A program made the translations under genes and the position numbers. Source: an uncultured bacterium (GTDB lineage Bacteria; Planctomycetota; GCA-002687715). Taken from it: a DNA stretch of 56,263 nucleotides. The stretch covers positions 9,867 to 66,129 of the forward strand of contig CADEGH010000007.1 in assembly GCA_902826835.1 (NCBI GenBank), read 5' to 3'. Positions 51,015 to 56,263 of the stretch are shown piece after piece. How positions within the stretch are numbered: the first letter of the stretch is position 1; each line of letters opens with the position of its first letter. The notes under the pieces were generated by a model, which was not told the origin of the DNA, searched no databases, and saw only the letters and a program-made list of their open reading frames with translations.

Positions 51015-52004
51015 TCAGACGTAGGACGCACTCTCCCCGGCCCAATCCTGGGTGAAGAGGGCTTCGACTTCCGAGCGGAGTTGAGTTCGACCCAAGGCCA
51101 CCATCAGTTTCACGACGGCCGCTTCGGCGGTGAGGGAACCGCCGGAGATTGCCCCTGCGGCGAGGGCGGCTCGACCACCTTCGTAGAGGCTGAGGTCGAC
51201 CGCGCCGTGTTCGGAGCCACTGACGATCACGACCGTGATTCCGCGCTCCGTGACCTCCCGCAGCAGCTCGGGCATGCTCCCATCCAGAAGGGGAATGTTG
51301 CCGGCACCAAAGGCCTCGAGCACCACTCCCCTGATCTCCGCCGAGAGCAGGCCGCGAAGGGCGGAGGCTGGAGTGCCCGGGGCGAGTTTCAAATGGACGA
51401 CCCTGGGGTCGATCGTGTCCCGCAGGCGGAACCGTCCGCGGGGGCGGCGGAACTGCTCGGGATGCAAGTGGAGGTCGGTGCCGATCTCGCCGAGGGCGGG
51501 GGCGTTCGGAGACTCGAACGCGCGGTAGTCGACCAAGCTGCGCTTGCGCGCACAATTTCCGCGGAGCACGAGACCGCCGAACACGATTGCGACCTCCGGG
51601 GGCCCTTTTGTCGAAACTTCCAGGGCGTCCATGAAGTTCGACCGAGCGTCGCTCCGAACCTCCGAGAGGGGGCGCTGGGCGCCGGTCAACACCACCGGCT
51701 TGCGCAGATTTTCCAAAAGAAAACTCAAGGCGCACGCGGTGTAGGCCATGGTGTCCGTGCCGTGCGTCACCACGAAGCCGTCCCACTTGGGCATCGCCCG
51801 TGCGAGCACCCGCGCCAGGACCAGCCAATGGTCGGGCGTCAGGGACGAAGAGTCGAGGCTGAAGGGGGTGACGGTCCGGAACCGGGCCAAACGGGAGAGG
51901 TCGGGTAATCCGGAGTGCACGTCGGAGGCGAAGCCCGCCCGGCTGCGGAGCATGCCAAAGGTGCCTCCCGTATGGATGATGAGGATTCGAGGCCTAGACT
52001 TCAT
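51015..52004 (-). CDS. ansA: Type I L-asparaginase
   Basis: A 329-residue cytoplasmic asparaginase (no signal peptide). The first catalytic threonine is in IIHTGGTFGM and the second, with its Asp, in VVTHGTDTMAY; KPVVLTGAQRPLSEVRSDAR and VSGSEHGAVDLSLYEGG are family blocks. It hydrolyses asparagine to aspartate and ammonia. ATG 52004 is chosen; the in-frame extension to 52241 runs into the divergent protease gene and has no matching residues. Stands alone. Confidence 0.94.
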   Translation of the reverse strand: MKSRPRILIIHTGGTFGMLRSRAGFASDVHSGLPDLSRLARFRTVTPFSLDSSSLTPDHWLVLARVLARAMPKWDGFVVTHGTDTMAYTACALSFLLENLRKPVVLTGAQRPLSEVRSDARSNFMDALEVSTKGPPEVAIVFGGLVLRGNCARKRSLVDYRAFESPNAPALGEIGTDLHLHPEQFRRPRGRFRLRDTIDPRVVHLKLAPGTPASALRGLLSAEIRGVVLEAFGAGNIPLLDGSMPELLREVTERGITVVIVSGSEHGAVDLSLYEGGRAALAAGAISGGSLTAEAAVVKLMVALGRTQLRSEVEALFTQDWAGESASYV

Positions 52005-52194
52005 GGAAGCGCTTGCAGAAGGCGCCTTCCCCCGTATGGAGTCAGGCGGGTTTCGACCGATGTAAGAGTGCTCGGTCCTACCTTCGATGCCTGCGGATCG
52101 CCAGTCCTCGCCAGGTGTGCGAGTGGTAGTGTTCGAGCGACCCGCCGGTCCCGAGGACCCGGGTCGGATCAGCATAGGGAAGAAAGGATCGTGC
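52005..52194. other. Divergent promoter region, asparaginase / S41 protease
   Basis: A 190-nt gap that must hold two divergent promoters. By eye I find no good -35/-10 pair in either direction. The only clear element is the ribosome site AAAGGA (52183-52188), 6 nt before the protease ATG. Confidence 0.4.
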
Positions 52195-54624
52195 ATGTTC
52201 CAGCGTGCCCTGGTCGCGCTCCTCGTGATGGGTTCCTTCATGACGGGGCAGGTCGCCGACCCCTTGACCGCCGCTCAAAAGATCCTGGACAAGACCTCCT
52301 CCGCTCCGGTGGCCGATTTGTGGACCCACGCCCGCGACCTCACGCTGCTCGGCGAGGACATCGCACCCATCCTGCGCGAGGGCATGAAGAGCGGTGCGGC
52401 GGGAACCCGGTACGTGGCCGCCCGAACCCTGGCTCTCCTGATCGATGATCCTTCCGCCACCAAGGTTTTGGTCGATCTGGCCAAGGGCGACGCTGCGGTG
52501 GAGCTGCGGTCGCTGGCGATCGAGTTCATGGGCCAGAACGAAATGGAGGCGGCAGCGCCGGACCTCGTGCAGCTTCTGAACCAGCCCCTCCCCGGGCCGC
52601 TGCGAGTGCGGGTCGCGCAGGCGGTGTACCAAGTCTCACTCGACCAGCGCGAATCGGTCCGCACCCTCTTGCGGGAACTTCTCGCTTCCACGGACAGCGA
52701 AACCCGCACCACCGCCGCCCTCGCGCTGGCGGAGGTCGGTCAAATCGAGGCCGCCCGTCCGGTGCTCGACGAACTGCGGGAAGACCCGAGCCTTCGCGGC
52801 CGCCTCGCGAACCTCTACCTGCACCTCGAGCAGTGGAAGGAACTCGCCGTCCGCAGTCGCGAGATGGGTCCCCCCTCCAGTGGACCTTCTTCGAATGAGC
52901 TGCTCGAAGACCTCATGGCGATGGTGAGCGAACTCCATCAAGATGGAGACAAGTTCTCCAAGGACGAACTCTTGGACGGGGCCGCCCGAGGACTCGTGCA
53001 AATCCTCGATCCCCACTCAAGCTTTCTCACTCCCAAAGAACTCGAGGCATGGGACTTCGACCTCAACCCGAGCTACGGCGGCATCGGTGCCTACGTCAAC
53101 CTCGATGACGACGGCCAAATCTTCATTGCTCGCCCGATCTACTCGGGTCCGGCCTACCGCGAAGATCTACGCACGGGCGACAAGATCATCAAAGTGGACG
53201 GTTGGGACACGGTCGGCCACGAGCTGCAAGACATCACCAAGCGCATGAAGGGTCCGGCCGGTACCAATGTCACCCTGACGATTTACCGCCGGGGTTGGCA
53301 GAAGTTCCGCGAGTTCTCGATCAAGCGCGAGATCATCCGCATCCCGACGGTGAACGCGGAAATGCTGCCCGGAAACATCGGCTACGCCCAGCTCACGACC
53401 TTCGGCGGGAGCACCGCCGCCGAACTCGAGATCGCGCTCGAGGATCTCGAGAAGAAGGGCATGACCAGCCTGATCTTGGACCTGCGTTCCAATTCCGGCG
53501 GGTACCTACAGGCCGCCAAGGATGTCGCCGGCAAGTTCCTCTCCGGAAATCAGGAGATCTGTTACTGGGAAGGCCGTAACACCCGCGTCGCCCCGCGCCG
53601 ACACCTGTACTCTTCGGAAGGTTCGAAGGTGCGCACCCTCCCGCTCGTGGTCTTGATCAACCGGTGGTCGGCGTCCGCGAGCGAGATCGTGAGCGGGGCC
53701 CTCCAGGATCACAAACGCGCGATCGTGATCGGAGAACGGTCCTTCGGAAAGGGATCGGTGCAGCGGTTCTTTGACGTCCTGAGTCGCCCCTCCGAGCCCT
53801 TCACCGACGAAGCCCGCAGCAACGGCTTTTACGACGAAGGCGAGGAGTTCATCGACCGCAATCGCAACGGGATCTGGGATGTCAACGAACCCTTCACCGA
53901 TCGTCCCGAACGCAACGGCGCTTGGGATCGCGGGGAGCCCTTCACCGACAAAAACAGCAACAAGCGTCGTGACTCGGACGAAGAATTCGTCGATCAAAAC
54001 GGCGACGGTCGTTACCAGGGACCGGAGATGTTCCAGGACCAGAATAAAAACGGTGACTACGACCGCGGTCCCCAAGTGAAACTCACGATCGCCCGGTACT
54101 TCTTGCCGAGCGGCCGCAGCATTCACACCGAGCGGGACAAGGAAGGCAAAGTCTTGTCGAAGGGCGGGGTGCTTCCGGACGAGCTGATCACCCTCCGTCC
54201 CTTCGAAGGATGGAAAGTCGAAGAGTTCGCGAGGATCCGCGAAACCGGACTCATCACCGAGTACGTCGACGATCTCGCCAAGACGGCGCCGGAGGCACTC
54301 CAGAAACTCGCCGAAAGCGACAGCCGCTCCACGGTCTCCTACCCGAAGTTCGACGAGCTCTACACCAAGCTGAGTACGCCCTTGAAGGGCGACGACGTCC
54401 GCCTGGAACTCAGATTCCAGATCCGCAAGCGCGCCTCCGACCAGAGGGGCCGCGAGTACGTCGCCGACGTCGAGGAGGATCCGCAGCTTCAGCGGGGCAT
54501 CTTCCAGGCCCTGTCGCGAGGCGGAGTCGCCATTGACACCGTGCCGGCCTACACATTCCTCGCCGGAAAGGTGCCTGAGCCCATCGACCCCGCGAAAGAA
54601 GAAGTCGGCGAACGCAACGGCTGA
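52195..54624 (+). CDS. ctp: S41-family C-terminal processing protease with HEAT-like N-terminus and EF-hand-like insert
   Basis: An 809-residue exported protease. The signal peptide is MFQRALVALLVMGSFMTGQV; residues about 30-240 form HEAT-like helical repeats; then come the tail-processing region (LDPHSSFLTPKELEAW), a PDZ domain (about 295-385) and the peptidase core. By alignment with E. coli Prc the dyad is Ser494 (SASASEI) and Lys519 (SFGKGSVQ), with Asp505. Directly after it, residues 534-626 (bases 53794-54072) hold six acidic repeats such as DRNRNGIWDVNE that match EF-hand calcium loops; VKLTIARYFLPSGRSI then resumes the core. AAAGGA lies 6 nt before ATG 52195. Acts in the cell envelope on C-terminal tails of proteins. 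Confidence 0.92.
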   Translation: MFQRALVALLVMGSFMTGQVADPLTAAQKILDKTSSAPVADLWTHARDLTLLGEDIAPILREGMKSGAAGTRYVAARTLALLIDDPSATKVLVDLAKGDAAVELRSLAIEFMGQNEMEAAAPDLVQLLNQPLPGPLRVRVAQAVYQVSLDQRESVRTLLRELLASTDSETRTTAALALAEVGQIEAARPVLDELREDPSLRGRLANLYLHLEQWKELAVRSREMGPPSSGPSSNELLEDLMAMVSELHQDGDKFSKDELLDGAARGLVQILDPHSSFLTPKELEAWDFDLNPSYGGIGAYVNLDDDGQIFIARPIYSGPAYREDLRTGDKIIKVDGWDTVGHELQDITKRMKGPAGTNVTLTIYRRGWQKFREFSIKREIIRIPTVNAEMLPGNIGYAQLTTFGGSTAAELEIALEDLEKKGMTSLILDLRSNSGGYLQAAKDVAGKFLSGNQEICYWEGRNTRVAPRRHLYSSEGSKVRTLPLVVLINRWSASASEIVSGALQDHKRAIVIGERSFGKGSVQRFFDVLSRPSEPFTDEARSNGFYDEGEEFIDRNRNGIWDVNEPFTDRPERNGAWDRGEPFTDKNSNKRRDSDEEFVDQNGDGRYQGPEMFQDQNKNGDYDRGPQVKLTIARYFLPSGRSIHTERDKEGKVLSKGGVLPDELITLRPFEGWKVEEFARIRETGLITEYVDDLAKTAPEALQKLAESDSRSTVSYPKFDELYTKLSTPLKGDDVRLELRFQIRKRASDQRGREYVADVEEDPQLQRGIFQALSRGGVAIDTVPAYTFLAGKVPEPIDPAKEEVGERNG

Positions 54625-54731
54625 AAATTCGGGCGCCCGTTCGGCGAGACTCGCAGAGCCGCTAGAAAATCGGATCGTCGAGCGAGCAACCCGTCGCGAG
54701 CGGAGACTAGAGGCCCCTCACCCAGCCCTCG

Positions 54732-54779
54732 GTGCCGACCGCGCCGGATGCGAGCGCGGACTTGACCTTGAGTCGGCAC
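54732..54779. other. Nested inverted repeat between convergent genes
   Basis: A perfect 8-bp outer repeat (GTGCCGAC 54732-54739, GTCGGCAC 54772-54779) encloses a 6-bp inner one (CCGCGC 54739-54744, GCGCGG 54754-54759). It lies in the 179-nt gap between the protease and the Minf_1886 gene and could fold into a stable RNA stem that ends or protects either transcript. No T-run. Confidence 0.3.
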
Positions 54780-54803
54780 TCCATCGACTCACCCGATCGG
54801 GCC

Positions 54804-55208
54804 TCACTCCGCGGCGGCCTTCGTTTCGCCCGGATGCACGAAGCGGCGCTCGAAGGCATCCCCGAAGTCAAAAACATCGGCGAAGTCCTCGACTCGATCG
54901 GTCTCCTGCTTGCTCAAGAGCTCGGCCTCGACTAGGTGAAAGACGATCGCGCCGAAGTCGAGCGTCGACTTGACTCCCCAGCGCTGGAAGACGGCGGAAG
55001 CCAGGTAACCGAATTGGCGACACGCCAATTCGCGGATCCCGTAGAGGAGGACACGTCCGTCAATGTGCCCCTCCTTCCCCACCCTGCGACGTTTATCAAC
55101 GGTGAAGGACAGCGCCTCCAGCACAAACACGTAGGCATCGGCCCGATAGAGGTCGTGCTTGGCGACCAGGTCGTCAATTTTGGTTTCGGTTTCTCGGGTC
55201 AGCCCCAT
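54804..55208 (-). CDS. Minf_1886 family protein (Planctomycetes/Verrucomicrobia-restricted)
   Basis: A 134-residue protein. The pattern YRADAYVFVLEALSFTV, then HIDGRVLLYGIRELACRQFG, then WGVKSTLDFGAIVFHLVEAE and EDFADVFDFGDAF matches a small conserved family that I know only from Planctomycetes and Verrucomicrobia. Function is unknown; there is no signal peptide, membrane segment or metal motif. It sits 9 nt after holB, so it is cotranscribed with a replication gene. It is the best phylum marker in the window. Confidence 0.85.
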   Translation of the reverse strand: MGLTRETETKIDDLVAKHDLYRADAYVFVLEALSFTVDKRRRVGKEGHIDGRVLLYGIRELACRQFGYLASAVFQRWGVKSTLDFGAIVFHLVEAELLSKQETDRVEDFADVFDFGDAFERRFVHPGETKAAAE

Positions 55209-55217
55209 AAGGATGTC

Positions 55218-56258
55218 TTACCAATCGGGATCACGAGGCAGGTTGATCGGCTCGAGCAGCTCCTCCAAAACCGCATCGAGGCCGACATTACTCGCGAGAG
55301 CGCGGTGCGCTTGCACGAGGCGCTCCAGGCGGGCCTCCGCTTGGTCTTCGGAGAACTCCGCCATGGCCGAAGCGGCCTCGGGCGGAAGCACGGAGGCTCC
55401 TCCTCCCCGTAGGTGGGCCCTCAGCAAAATCTCGGCCATGTCCAAGATCATCGTGAGCCGGCCTCGGGCATCCGCGAGGCTCGAACCGGCACTTCGAGCC
55501 ACCTCGGCGATCGCCAACGCATCTTGGAACATCCGCTCGCTACCCCGGGCGATCGTGAGAGCGCTGGCGAGGAGCGCGGGAACCACGCCCGTCTCCAAGA
55601 GTTTTCGGGCATGGCCCGGGGAGCCTTTCGAAAAAAACGTGATCAGAGGATCGACGTTGGTGATGCCGGCGGCTCGGAGCACCGAGGTGACCTCCGAAGC
55701 ATTCAAGGTCCCGAGCGGAATCCACTGGCAACGGGAGACGATCGTCTCGAGCAAGGCTCCTTTTGAGGTCGCCACCAACACCAAGTAACTGCTCGGAGGT
55801 GGTTCCTCGAGGAGCTTGAGCAGCGCGTTGGCAGCCTCTTCGGTCAGCCGATCGGCATCCAGAATGACGCCGATGCGTCGCTCGCTCTCTAACGGGCGCA
55901 GCTCGAACTGCTTGTGGAACTCGCGTACCGAGTCGATGCTGATCTGGCGAGAGGCCCCGGTCGGTCCCACTTCGTGGTAGTCAGGGTGTTGTCCAGCCTG
56001 AAACTTGTGGGCAAACGCGCTGTACTCGTCAACCGGCCCCGGGTAATCCGAGTGGAGCAGCGAAGCCGCAAAAATGCGCGCCAGAGTACGCCGACCGACC
56101 CCCTCGGCGCCGGTGAGCAGAAGCCCGTTGGGCACGCGGCCCTCCTGCGCCATCTCGCGCAATCGCTGCACCGCCTGATGGTGCCCCACCAGCGAGCGGA
56201 AGCTCACCGGATAATTCACGTCCTCGGAAGGCGGGGGTTTGGCTGCGGTTCGCGCCAC
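55218..56258 (-). CDS. holB: DNA polymerase III delta-prime subunit (clamp loader)
   Basis: A 346-residue AAA+ clamp-loader subunit. The opening SFRSLVGHHQAVQRLREMAQ and the P-loop GAEGVGRRTLARIF, where Arg-Arg replaces Gly-Lys, are typical of delta-prime, which does not hydrolyse ATP. ISIDSVREFHKQFEL and DADRLTEEAANALLKLLEEP followed by SRCQWIPL are conserved blocks. The zinc-binding cysteines of some relatives are missing between the P-loop and ISID. The start is GTG 56258, five bases from the window edge, so a start beyond the edge cannot be excluded. Confidence 0.92.
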   Translation of the reverse strand: MARTAAKPPPSEDVNYPVSFRSLVGHHQAVQRLREMAQEGRVPNGLLLTGAEGVGRRTLARIFAASLLHSDYPGPVDEYSAFAHKFQAGQHPDYHEVGPTGASRQISIDSVREFHKQFELRPLESERRIGVILDADRLTEEAANALLKLLEEPPPSSYLVLVATSKGALLETIVSRCQWIPLGTLNASEVTSVLRAAGITNVDPLITFFSKGSPGHARKLLETGVVPALLASALTIARGSERMFQDALAIAEVARSAGSSLADARGRLTMILDMAEILLRAHLRGGGASVLPPEAASAMAEFSEDQAEARLERLVQAHRALASNVGLDAVLEELLEPINLPRDPDW

Positions 56259-56263
56259 GATTG

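Noticed and set aside
1..56263. tRNA genes, CRISPR arrays, insertion sequences
   Set aside because: Intergenic gaps were read for T-loop-like GTTCGAnTC stretches, direct repeats and transposase motifs; none found.

Overview
The window is GC-rich, tightly packed bacterial chromosome with 45 protein genes. I see no tRNA, rRNA, CRISPR array, insertion sequence or prophage gene. No stretch longer than 300 bases lacks a gene; the largest gap is 23026-23305. The content points to a planctomycete-like member of the PVC superphylum. The main marker is a small protein (54804-55208) of the Minf_1886 type, a family restricted to Planctomycetes and Verrucomicrobia. Supporting signs are an FHA-Ser/Thr kinase fusion, a type 2 isoleucyl-tRNA synthetase and an exosortase-type (XrtA/PEP-CTERM) polysaccharide locus. 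The phylum is inferred, not proven.

Layout. 71-10395: housekeeping and signalling genes (a PQQ-propeller lipoprotein on the minus strand, then YggS, FHA kinase, YggU, purine nucleoside phosphorylase, ileS, purN and a DUF1579 protein). 10380-13942: a helicase/nuclease pair matching MrfA/MrfB (YprA/YprB) of Bacillus. 14038-15003: a BadF-type sugar kinase. 15106-21481: histidine kinase, sigma-54 activator and a 1322-residue TPR protein, an arrangement like PrsK-PrsR-PrsT of XrtA loci. 21542-32566 (minus): polysaccharide or glycoprotein assembly genes (deacetylase, initiating sugar transferase, GT-C mannosyltransferase-like enzyme, O-ligase, GT4 transferase, tyrosine-kinase-like ATPase, ExeA-like ATPase, chain-length protein, outer-membrane export lipoprotein). 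32775-43419 (minus): a nucleotide-sugar factory (GT2, rfbB, rfbD, rfbA, WbpP-like epimerase, wecB, a second epimerase, WbpA-like dehydrogenase, glmS, UDP-xylose synthase). 43555-48071 (minus): accC-accB, mog-moaC and comM. 48141-49806: an unusual radical SAM enzyme with a small downstream partner, divergent from a transglutaminase-like protein (49885-50883). 51015-56258: asparaginase, an S41 protease carrying an EF-hand-like insert, the Minf_1886 protein and holB.

How the genes work together. glmS, the epimerases, the dehydrogenase, the xylose synthase and the rfb genes would supply UDP- and dTDP-sugars. The XrtA-type block would assemble, ligate and export the glycan, probably under control of the two-component pair. 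Neither an exosortase nor a Wzx flippase lies in the window, and rfbC is also absent. Many neighbouring genes overlap by exactly 4 nt (ATGA, GTGA, TTGA) or 1 nt (TGATG), which suggests strong translational coupling and fixes many start codons.

The most notable observations are the GIHH (GXHH) signature in IleRS, the CX10CX2C cluster motif of the radical SAM protein, the six EF-hand-like loops inserted next to the catalytic lysine of the S41 protease, and an XrtA locus with no exosortase and a degenerate tyrosine kinase.
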